From Mesostigma viride (lineage: Eukaryota; Streptophyta; Mesostigmatophyceae; Mesostigmatales; Mesostigmataceae), in assembly GCA_009746045.1 (NCBI GenBank), contig RPFO01000667.1, forward strand, positions 325,221 to 389,220: a DNA stretch of 64,000 bases, written 5' to 3'. Each line of letters begins with the position of its first letter. Within the stretch, counting starts at the first letter, position 1. The translations under genes were made by a program, and so were the position numbers. Positions 55,385 through 64,000 of the stretch are shown here, piece by piece. The notes beneath the pieces were generated by a model. The model worked only from the letters and a program-made list of their open reading frames with translations, was not told the origin of the DNA and did not search any database.

Positions 55385-58054
55385 CACGCACACAGACGTA
55401 CTCGTCACCCACCTCACCCACTCAACCCACATACCGCCGCAATGCAGGCGATGGGGGACCCAGGGACCCAGCAGGGCCGCGACCCGGGCCGTCGCCGGTG
55501 GTCGCACTTGCGGTCGCATTTGGCGCCGACGCGGGAACTTCTGGCATCCCCCCCTTTGCCACTTCCACCGTTAGTGCCGCCGCCTGTGCTGCCACCACCG
55601 CCAGCAGCATCACGGCCACGCCCACCAGTGCTGCTGCCATCACCACCATCGCCACCGCCACTGGCGCGGCTATCGCCACCGCCACCACCAGCACCACCAG
55701 CAGCAGTGCCTGCATTGTCATCACCACCCCGCACCCAGGCCGCACCCTGGCCATGCCCGGACTCGCCCGCATCTCCGGTGCTGCCTCCCATGGCTCCATC
55801 GGATCGTGACGATGTTGTGCCGCCCGCGTCCTTGCCATCGGAGGGCGTGGAATACGTCGCAAAGTGTGACATGGACGATGATGACGACAATGTTGACGAT
55901 GTCGAGGATGATGGCGAGGATGATGGCGAGAAAGAGGATGCCATTGATGAGGAGGAAGAGAAAGAGGAGGATGACAAGTCGGAGCCTCCCACTAGCGCTG
56001 CTAGCAATGAGTCGGCACTCTCCAGGGCGCCGTCGTCCCCATTACTGCTGGCGAGCGCACACTGCAGAAACGAGCACCACTGCATGAGCACGCTGTCCCC
56101 CACCATGACGACCACGCGACGCCGGCGACAAGCGCGGTTGCTGTTTTTACAGCGGGCGCCTGCGCCGTCGCTATTTTTAGACGGGGCCGCCCCGTGGTGC
56201 CTCTTGGAACCAGCCAGCTGGCTGCCGCTAATGGCATTCTCGAAAGCATCGTTGCTACGGGGGTTCCTAGAAGCAGCCAGATGCTTGCTCTCCCGGAGTG
56301 CATGCGTTGGGTGTTCGGTCGCAGAGGGTAGTCGAGAGAGGGGGCCACTCCTGCGGGGCCTCGGAATGCCACCATCCACCCGTATGGTGTGACGAAAAGG
56401 AGGTTGGTGTCCGTGCTTGTTGCGCCTCTGCGCCCCGGTATCGAGTCCCCGGGATGGGAAGGAGATGGTACGATCCGTTTCAAATTGGGTGGCCTCGCTC
56501 CGCCCCCACAGCGAAGAAGAGCTTCCGAGAGCCCCATTCCCCTCGCCCGTGCCATCCAGAGGAGAAGAGCTCCCATGGATGGAGACGCCATTGCCCTCGC
56601 CCGCACCATCTAGATCCTCCTCGTCCTCCTCCTTCTCCTCATCCTCCACCGCCATCTCACGAGTAGGGTCGTCCCCCGCGATGGCATCGTCCAAACCCCC
56701 CCGTCGTCAAAGACCCCCCCATCCCCCCCCCATTCCCCACCCTGCCCCCCAACCCCATCATCCCTGTGCCTCCGCCACCCTCCATCATCATCCCCGGACC
56801 ACTCCTCCCCAGATACGTTTGTCCTTTCCTCCTTGCCCCCCTCCTCTTCCCCATACCCCGGCCCTCCCATCGCCACCTCTCTAAGGCTCCTTAAGGAAAC
56901 CCCCTTGGGGTTGGCTTGCGAGAATGTCTCCTCCTCCCCATCCTCCCCAAGATTTCTCCCCCCCCCCCATCCGCCCCCCACACCTCCTCCTCCCCGTAAT
57001 CCCAGCACCCACACGCATACAGCAAGCAGTGCTCCGCCTCGAGCCGCCCCCTGCGGGAGTAGCGGCACCCCTGCGGCTGCCAGAAGTCGAAATGGTAGCG
57101 CGGGTGCACGTGGCCGCCCAGCCCGCCGCGCAGCCGGTCCCCGTCCCCCGTGCACACGACGGGGGGGCGAGAGGAGTTGGATGCTCTCGGCCGGCACGAT
57201 GGGCAAATCGGCTCGGAGTCCGGGTGGGGCAGAAACTCTCCTCCCCAGCCAGATGCACTACTTCCTGGGCTAAAGGACCCACCTCCCCAGTCGGAAGCAC
57301 TAACGCTTCCTGGGCTGAAGGGCTGATAGGTGCCCGAGTCCATGCCGTTCTGGGTCCGTTCAGGGGACGTTACAGGGCCGATGTTTAGGGAAGGGGCGGC
57401 TATTTTTCGGGCGTGGAATCGTGACGAATGCCGGTGGATACCATGGGGCCGATGGGCGAGCACCCATGCCCCCGGGTGAGTTGCCCCCACGCAGGTCTCG
57501 AGCGCTTGCCCGACAGTACCTGGGATGATGTCCACGCCGTCGCCGCCGTCGCCAGAAATAGACACGTTCCCCGGCGGCGCGCGCGTCACGTGGCCCTGCC
57601 ACCTGCCCAGGGTCTGACCGATATACCTGGGTAGAGCCGAGGGGGGGATGGGGCCGTTGATGTCGCTGGCTTCGCGACGGCTGGCGTACTCGAGCCTCGC
57701 GCGCACGACGTGGAAGCCGGTCTCAACGGGCCAAAAATAGATCTCGTACACGCCCTCGCCCAGCCCACGGGAGTGTCCGGCCGATAATGAGGATGGGCCG
57801 AGGACTTGGACATCGATGACCGCGTCCCCCTTGTCAGGGTACAGGACTGGGGTCGGCAGGGTGGTGTTCCCGCCCCACCAGCCCCACCGGGCGAGGTCGC
57901 GAGGGAGCTTGACGGTGAAGGAGTATTTCCCGGAGGCATCGCGGCGGGGTCGACCCCGGCGCGGGTCGCTCAGCCCGGAAGAGGTGACGAAAAGGAGCGT
58001 GAGCAGGAAGACGAGTTTGACACCCTGGTCCGACTTAGTCGGCCCACTCCTCAT
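51691..58054 (-). CDS. Predicted PC-esterase (NXPE/TBL-like) secreted or type II membrane protein
   Basis: Exons, 5' to 3': 58054 to about 57007, 56140-55435, 54561-53002 and 52260-51691; the last three junctions are phase-consistent (donors GTATGT, GTGAGC; acceptors CACGCAG, CTGGCAG). Exon 1: hydrophobic leader VKLVFLLTLLFV, a filamin-like domain (GEGVYEIYFWPVETGFHVVR) and FDFWQPQGC. Exon 2: catalytic GDS motif (VVVMVGDSVLMQW). Exon 3: a long acidic insert with EEGSTW repeats, then VTLVFGFGLHDAAY. Exon 4: TFWMTATAIHP and the catalytic SDMVHYC near the C-terminus. This matches PC-esterase/TBL acyltransferases that modify glycans in the secretory pathway. About 1290 aa, much of it low complexity. 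The first splice junction is uncertain. Confidence 0.6.
52637..52890. repeat. 27-bp minisatellite
   Basis: About nine units of GTGAGTACCATACCGAGAGA plus TACATAG, with A/G variants, inside the last intron of the PC-esterase gene. Confidence 0.9.
53880..54050. repeat. 18-bp coding minisatellite (EEGSTW/EEGSTG)
   Basis: About nine to ten units of CCATGTACTCCCCTCCTC type within exon 3, encoding Glu-Glu-Gly-Ser-Thr-Trp/Gly repeats in the acidic insert. Confidence 0.85.
54562..55434 (-). other. Intron rich in simple repeats
   Basis: Holds TATATGATGGGTATAT minisatellite repeats (about 54770-54890 and 54965-55030), a LINE-A tail fragment (about 54890-54968, plus strand), (ATT)n near 55200 and (CA)n/(C)n near 55310-55385. 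Intron ends fit GTATGT and CACGCAG on the minus strand. Confidence 0.6.
54890..54968 (+). mobile_element. LINE-A 3' end stub
   Basis: GGAATATGTGCTACATGATC, hairpin and TTTAA tail, matching 970-1034. Lies within an intron of the PC-esterase gene. Confidence 0.7.
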
Positions 58055-58059
58055 CGACC

Positions 58060-58630
58060 ACGGGCAGGTGAGTGCAGTGACCACAGGTTGGCAATTGAGG
58101 ACTTATTTCCGGGTACTAGCCGTGCCGGGCGCCACGCTCGCGTTCATGCAGGCATCTGTTGTCGGCCGCAGCCTAATGAGTAATATGCGAGCGAGTCCTG
58201 CGAATTATGGCTTTTCGACGAAGCTCCTGCGAGCTCGCACCGCGGCTGTTCGTGTAATTGAACCCGGCGCATCGCCAAACAAGCTATCCCCAGCCGGGTG
58301 CTCGGTATAAAATCTACTGGTCTGCTGGCGGAATTGCTACGCTATGCTGCCGTTATTAAATGCGCAGCAAAGAGCGACATCCCTCCAATGTGTGTATATT
58401 TGCAAATCGTACAGGTTTAGCCTGCGCACCCGATGTTTTCGGGCCGCAATTAGCCGCCGTCGTTGGCATGGAGTGTCTTGTCGCTCCAACCAACAGTCAA
58501 ATCAGACACGTGCCTGGTGGCATGGATTACCATGAAGCCAGCGCCACCGCAAAAAAAAAATGATAAGAAAGGATCTGCGTGAATGTGTTGGATAGCATTC
58601 ATAAGCATGAAACTTTTTTACTTCATTGCT
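58060..58630. promoter_or_regulatory. Upstream region of the PC-esterase gene; nothing specific
   Basis: Probable promoter region for the minus-strand gene starting at 58054. No element recognised. Confidence 0.25.
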
Positions 58631-58638
58631 CCAGATTA

Positions 58639-58922
58639 CACCCCCTCCCCCACGTTTAAGATTCCCACGTTTTAGATCTTGAGACCCGGGATTTTGGAAT
58701 TTCAGGGATCGCAGGGCTGGTTTTGGGCAAAAGATCTTAAAGTAGGTACAAATGGCTGGTCAGTGATATGCGATATTGATTATATGTTCAGGTATACCGC
58801 ATCAGGTTTCAAGATCCTACCACTCTCAACTTTAAGATCGTCTGCCCTGGATTTGATTTTAGGTTTAAGATCGCAGCCCTGGGTTGGCCGGACCCCAATC
58901 TTAAACGTGTGTGGGGGGGGTA
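58639..58922. mobile_element. MITE, Stowaway-like candidate
   Basis: About 284 bp with inverted ends of the form CCCCC..CACGTTTAAGATT (58641-58663) and AATCTTAAACGTGTGTGGGG (58898-58917). TA lies at the right edge (58921-58922) and TA two bases outside the left edge. The interior repeats TTTAAGATC motifs. C-rich TA-flanked ends recall Tc1/mariner-related Stowaway elements. No ORF. Confidence 0.5.
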
Positions 58923-60129
58923 TTGCCAATGGCCATGGCCGGTGAGCTGGCGCGATCCTGAAGGGCTGGGAATTTCGCGGCTTTCAAGACGTGTCAAGCT
59001 GGTGCTCGTTTTCGCGGGTAACGCTGGGCGCATGAATTTGTATGCTGGCGGCTGTAACTGCTTTGGACGGCTTGATTCAGTGGTAGGGGCCACTGGCCAG
59101 CAATAACGCGAGCTGAACTAGCCAGAAAAGTTCTTTTTTTGAACAAACGACTTTGCGTTTACTCGAAATTCTATGGAAACTTCCCCATCATGCAGGCATC
59201 ATCCCTTGTTGGGGTTGTTTCCCTGCCCTGCACCGCACGTGATGTCGTATCCCGGGCTTCCTCACGTACCGTCGTCAGCCAAGAGGGCGACATCCTTCCT
59301 TCTTTCCATGTATTCGGGTCTTGCTCTCGGCCGCTCTAGTCGCGCAGTCAAAATTCGCACGAGCCGCACCTGTGCCTTTTTAAAGTGACGCTGAGCACGG
59401 CCGACAACGAAATAGATCTGCTCACGAACAGCATATAGATAGTAGGTGCCTAGGCATTGGAAGTGCCGTCAGACATGGAAAGACAGACAGGCTGGCATTA
59501 TGCCTGAACGGAGCCGTCGACACGTCAGTATATGATATGTTATGCGGCCGGCTGCTTAAGTGCGCATGCGGTTGGTGGGATTCGTTAGTTACGGCCCGCG
59601 TTGGACTGACGGGCGCCGACTCTCCTGGGCATTCATCTCGTTGGTTGGGTTGTTGGATATCGTAGCCTGCCGCTGGCTGGTCACATGCCGGCCTCATTGG
59701 CAGCCCTGCACCGGCATCCGCTAGACTGACACGGAGCGCCAATGGCCCGTCGATCCGCAAGTGGCCTGAAGCCTGTACATGTGCGCGTGCAGCCGGCGTC
59801 TTCCCACAAGGCTGGACCCCGCCCATGTGAGCAAGAGGCTGACCTGCAGGTCCTGAGGTCGGCCCAGTACCCGCACGTACCTAGCTAGTAGCTGTACAGT
59901 GACCACTTGATCCATGTGGCGGACATAATTGAGTAGGATGAGAGGCCCTGGCAACGGCGGGCTGAAGTTGCATACACCCCCTCCAAAGATTGATGTTGGA
60001 CAGAAACGCACGCGTGCATATTTTGCACGCCTCCATGGTCAGGCGGGGCTGACGTCTTGCGTGCCTACGAGCCGGTTCAGCTTGTTGGGTAAATCCGAAT
60101 CGAACAGTTTAGCACTCCAATCATGGTTC
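58923..60129. other. No feature recognised
   Basis: Mixed sequence with short unsupported ORFs only. No repeats shared with the rest of the window were found by eye. Confidence 0.4.
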
Positions 60130-60140
60130 AACTGAGCATG

Positions 60141-60308
60141 TTGATAGATGTTGTAGATAGCTGTTGTAGATACATTAGACCGGTAGGACTGTTTGCACCC
60201 ATCCATCCATCCATCCATCGGGGTTAATGCTCCGTGACTCCCCAACGGGAGCACGAGTCTAATTAATTAATTAATTAATTAATTAATTAATTAATTAATT
60301 AATTAATT
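60141..60308 (+). mobile_element. LINE-C 3' end fragment
   Basis: 168 bp with GACCGGTAGGAC, CCATCCATCC repeats, hairpin and a long TTAA tail (about 60260-60308). Bounded by AACTGAGCATG (60130-60140, 60309-60319). Confidence 0.85.
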
Positions 60309-60319
60309 AACTGAGCATG

Positions 60320-61079
60320 GTAGTAGGAATCCTGTTATAGGATAAGCCCGCTGCAAGGCATGCAGCATTGCCTTGCCAGCTAACTGATTGAATCAGTGCT
60401 AGAGGGCGATTAGGATAATAGATTATGCTAGGCCAGCGTAGGCTGGCTGGCATAGTAGGATGACGGACATCATGTGCGAACCCCGGCCTCGGGTCTAGCT
60501 AGCTTCCCCACTTCATGGAATTTATTGCTCGTTGTAGACCCATCATCAGATCGGCTTTAGTCCCATGGAGTGTCGAACACACTGAGTGTTGTGCCCGAAA
60601 TTCACGCAGCAGGTCTACCTAGGTAGTATGAACCATAAATAGCGCTGGCATGTTTGACAGTTTATGGCCTCGTAGTCAATTCGGTCACGGTGTAATAGGC
60701 TTGAAGACAGCTATTCTAATATCCTAGATCGAGACCTTGAGTGCTCCATGCCCTTTCAATGAAGGTATGCCAACTCGATTTAAGGTTACTGGCATGTGAC
60801 GAATTAACATATATGCATCAGCCGTGCATGTGTCATCTGTCGCTAGCCGGCTGATTGTGTGTCATTCAGCTACACGGCCCTACGTACCGCCTGCTAGGGT
60901 GGACCAAGCTAGGGCCTGACCAGTCATGCATGCGCAGTACAGTGATGTACACATGCAGTGTGTGATGATGTTTGATGCTTCTATGCCTTACATCCAAGCC
61001 GGTATTCATTGCCATGGGACTGTGCCATGGTCTCACGTCGACTTCTTTACGGAAAATTAATTGCTCACAAAAGCTAGGA
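60320..61079. other. No feature recognised
   Basis: No ORF, repeat or splice structure that I can support. Confidence 0.4.
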
Positions 61080-61165
61080 ACTAGATATAGCTACATCGAT
61101 CCATCCACCCCATCCCGTGTTCCCCTCCCACTGAGGACTTATGCTCACGTGACGCAGTTATGTGT
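61080..61165 (+). mobile_element. Family J short retroposon fragment
   Basis: AACTAGATATAGCTAC, then CCACCCCATCCCGTG, CCCACTGAGGACTTATGCTC and a decayed palindrome; the tail has lost its TTAA register. Confidence 0.55.
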
Positions 61166-61610
61166 AAATGAATGCACAAAAGCCAGCCAAAAAGCGTCTG
61201 GTATATAATATTATATAAGTTGTCGCTCTCACGCGATCATGCACCCGTGGTCGTTTATAACATACGGCCTGCAGTCCATGAGGCCGGGATTACGAAGTGT
61301 GTACAGTTGTGTTGTGATATATGTATAGACGGTCTGTAGTTGGTACTCCCATGCAGGCCCAGAAGCACCGGCACGGCATCATCTACAGACTTGTGAAAAT
61401 GTATGTGTTGGGTGCGCATATATGAAAAGGTGGCATGATCCACTCATTTGTAATTAAGTACTATAAAGGGTATCCCTCTTCCCCCCTTCTTGTGTACTAG
61501 AGTCGACGGCACCTGGTCCCACGTGGGAGGCTCTGTAGTCTGTACCTCCTGCAACGCACATATTACTCTCATCTTCACTGCGGATGCCTTGAAATCTGTT
61601 ATACAGAGCC

Positions 61611-64000
61611 TTACGCCTGTGCCTTCATTTGGCCAACCCCATACACCTGCAACGTATACCGACTAAAGTCGTGCGGCTGCCACTGCGCAGGCCGCTCTCC
61701 TTCCGGCGGCGGCGGTGCTTGCATGCACGACCTCACGGCGGACGCGACCGTGTTGCCATTCTTGATACTTGTGATCACCTTGCACACGTTGGTGTGGTTG
61801 GTGTCCACCGTGCTGGCCATTCCGTTCAGGACGACCGTCTTGACACCGCGCAGCGAGAGCAGGGCGGCGGTCTCGTATGGCCCTTCCAGCGCGCGCATGC
61901 GGGGGGACTGCGACAGAAAGCACAAAACAAAACAAGAAAGCGAACCAAGGCACACAGGCATACTTGAATGAATCAAATAATTAAAGCACGGGACCGCACA
62001 GGGATTACAGTCATTACCGCGGTAAGTTGCGTTTCTTAAGGTTGCGTTACCGCGTTAAGTCGCGACGCCGAAGTTTGGGCAGCGACCGCAACTTCAGCAT
62101 CGGTGCCATCGCAACTTAACGCGATAATGACTCAATTTGTAGGTGTCAGGCCACTTTTGGCCGCGCAGGAGGCCACTTTTTGCAGCTTTTTGCCAAGTCC
62201 GGACCCGCCATGTGGCTTTACGGGGCAAAGTACGCAAGCTTGAAGCTCCCCTGGCGCGCAGATGGACTTCCCCGCCTGAAAAGCGCGAATCTGCGCGAAT
62301 GCAACCTTGCGAGTCCAATTGTAAACTGATTTGCAGCCTGCGGACTGCGGTACATCAGTAGCATGCAGGGCGCGGCACATCACGGCACTTTTGTGGTATC
62401 AGTAATTCTGACTGACTGGCACTCACGCAACGACTGTGTGGCGGCTGGCTGGCTGCACCCGGCGGGGCTCGGGCACCTGTATTGCGGCAGCCGGCCCGCC
62501 TTTCTCACAAAAATCATGAAAAGATTCCTGGTATGGAAAAACAGGAAAATGGACTTTGGGTGGCTTTGATAATGCTGCAGCAGGATCGGGCTTGACGAGA
62601 GCTGTAGAATGCCGTATAGTAGTCCGTGAGAGGAGGGGGTGGGATGCTAGCCTAATTCTACCGCTAAGTTGCGTTACCGCGTTAAGTTGCGACGCCGAAT
62701 TTTAGGCGTCGATCGCAACCTAACGCGGTAATGACTGTACGTAATTGATTTTCACGTAGACTGAGTCATGTGAGCATGAGTGGGATAGAAACGGGATGGG
62801 GTGGATCGATATAGCTATCTAATTTCTAGCTACAGGGTTGAAATGGGATGGGGTGGATCGATCGAGCTATCTAACTTCTAGTTACAGGGTAGAAATGGGA
62901 TGGGGTGGATCGATCGAGCTATCTAACTTCTAGTTACAGGGTAGAAATGGGATGGGGTGGATCGATCGAGCTATCTAACTTCTAGTTACAGGGTTGCGGG
63001 CACTGCGGCCAGATTCAATTTGGTTACCAAATTTGGAAACTATGGTTATCGCACATGCATAAGACAGACATATCTTGTCAGGCCGAAAAGCTCTCACAGT
63101 TCTTTGCCAAACTGATCCTCGAGGGCCACCCATTCCATGTCTTGGCCTAGTAGTTGGTATCAAGAAGTACCAACATATAAACAGCGTTATCAGGTTTCTG
63201 AAAGTCATCTATGGTCGCGCTAAGAAAGCCTACAGCTTCTATAGTCAATTTTGTCAAGGTCCCTGCATCGCCTTCCCACTATCGACATGAAACCCCCACG
63301 CCTTCCAATGTGCCAACTAACAAATTAGTGACAGTTGCCGGCATTAGGCCCCTCAGCTTTCGATTGTCAGCACAGACACCTCCCCCAAGGCGACTACCAT
63401 CATGGTCAAAATCACTTTGCGACAAAAACGTTGCGCATCGACCTCGCGGACTTCTATTACTTTTCATTATTTTGGCTCACAAACTTGTGTATTCACTGTA
63501 CTTTTGTACTAGACGTTGTACTTATTTCATTGGATTTTACTAAAACAGTGCCGCGTCGCAATTACCATGTTGATATAGTTTATCCTCGCAAATCTAAACT
63601 TTTAACTTGTTTCGAGGTTGCAAAATAATTTGTCGCAAAGTACCATAGTCAAGCATAAACTTAACCCTGACATTCGCCCCCCCTCACCTTGCGGTCGTCG
63701 GCACAGAACCCTCCCCATCGAATATGACTAATTGATACTAATACTAGTTTATTACTAAATAATTCAAACCCCCATATTAGACCCGCGCCTCACCTTACGG
63801 TTGTCGGCAAACGCCTGAGTGCGCAGGCTCTCCTCATTGCCCACCCGATCCACCACCAACGCCAGCGCCAAGTCCTTTAAATGGAGGGGGACCACGGCTC
63901 TTGGGGGAAGGTACGCCAGCAGCCGGCCCAGACCGAAATAGACAAAGGTCTTGGCGGACGCCAGCAGCCGCGTGCAGTCGCCCTCGCCCGGGATGGACTT
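61611..64000 (-). CDS. C-terminal exons of a predicted CFAP46-like protein
   Basis: Two exons join in phase: 64000-63794 (partial; donor GTGAGG) and 61907-61611 (acceptor TGTCGCAG, stop at 61611-61613). The first reads AKTFVYFGLGRLLAYLPPRA and VVDRVGNEESLRTQAFADNR; the second PRMRALEGPYETAALLSLRG, VKTVVLNGMASTVDTNHTN and NTVASAVRSCMQ. The pattern of a self-standing LRG-VxxVVLNxMA motif recalls CHAT-like C-terminal domains, and I favour the flagellar central-pair protein CFAP46/TTC40. That identification is from memory and tentative. The 1.9-kb intron holds the Tc1-type MITE and a tandem repeat. Confidence 0.4.
62008..62737. mobile_element. Tc1/mariner-type MITE, copy 2 (uninterrupted)
   Basis: 730 bp, ends TACAGTCATTACCGCG and CGCGGTAATGACTGTA including the flanking TA (62006-62007, 62738-62739). 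Each terminal 90-120 bp is a palindrome in its own right (TTACCGCGTTAAGT facing ACTTAACGCGATAA). It lies in the predicted CFAP46-like intron. Confidence 0.75.
62755..62995 (-). repeat. Family J-derived tandem repeat
   Basis: A minus-strand family J 3' end (62755-62790) adjoins about four tandem units of roughly 57-60 bp containing GGGATGGGGTGGATCGATCG and CTATCTAACTTCTAGTTACA. The unit matches the family J body, so the repeat probably arose by amplification of the retroposon. Confidence 0.65.
62996..63793 (-). other. Remainder of the predicted intron; nothing specific
   Basis: No repeat or ORF that I can support between the tandem repeat and the splice donor at 63793. Confidence 0.35.

Overview
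The window is a repeat-packed piece of a eukaryotic nuclear genome. It has spliceosomal introns with GT..AG ends, copia LTR retrotransposons, LINEs, SINE-like retroposons, cut-and-paste DNA transposons and long microsatellites. It shows no bacterial operons and I see no rRNA or stand-alone tRNA gene. A small protein with a transit-peptide-like N-terminus (31369-31878) and a possible flagellar central-pair (CFAP46-like) C-terminus at the right edge suggest a flagellated alga. That assignment is inference; no marker fixes the taxon.

Layout. 1-12.4 kb: LINE 3' ends, an ORF1-only retroposon copy, a Tc1/mariner-type MITE holding a TTAA-type element, and a 3.8-kb hAT element with perfect 8-bp target duplications. 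12.2-29.0 kb: nest A. A minus-strand LINE carries a plus-strand copia element. That element carries a minus-strand copia element (itself hit by a foldback element) and a TTAA-type element. 29.0-31.2 kb: LINE ORF2 remains and small retroposons. 31.4-38.6 kb: a probable host-gene island with one small single-exon gene, one three-exon gene, a MITE pair and very long simple repeats. 40.0-51.6 kb: nest B. An ORF1-only retroelement is interrupted by LINE tails, a second ORF1 element (carrying a SINE and a TTAA transposon that carries another ORF1 fragment) and a pogo-like transposon (carrying an ORF1 fragment that carries a SINE and an intact full-length ORF1 element). 51.7-58.1 kb: a multi-exon minus-strand gene for a secreted or type II membrane PC-esterase (NXPE/TBL-like) protein. 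58.6-64.0 kb: MITEs, LINE tails and the last exons of a CFAP46-like gene.

How the mobile parts fit together. ORF2-bearing LINEs, ORF1-only elements and short retroposons end in related 3' hairpins (CTCC-CAAC-GGAG, or a CACGTG palindrome) followed by tandem TTAA, TTTAA or TTCAA units, and most are 5'-truncated between 8-16 bp target duplications. This suggests that several families share one reverse transcriptase through a common 3' tag. The two copia elements share an unusual domain order (Gag-IN-PR-RT-RH), AGTT..AACT LTR ends and HGDD reverse transcriptases. Nest boundaries were set from target-site duplications read by eye; identities and domain names rest on motif recognition without any database search.
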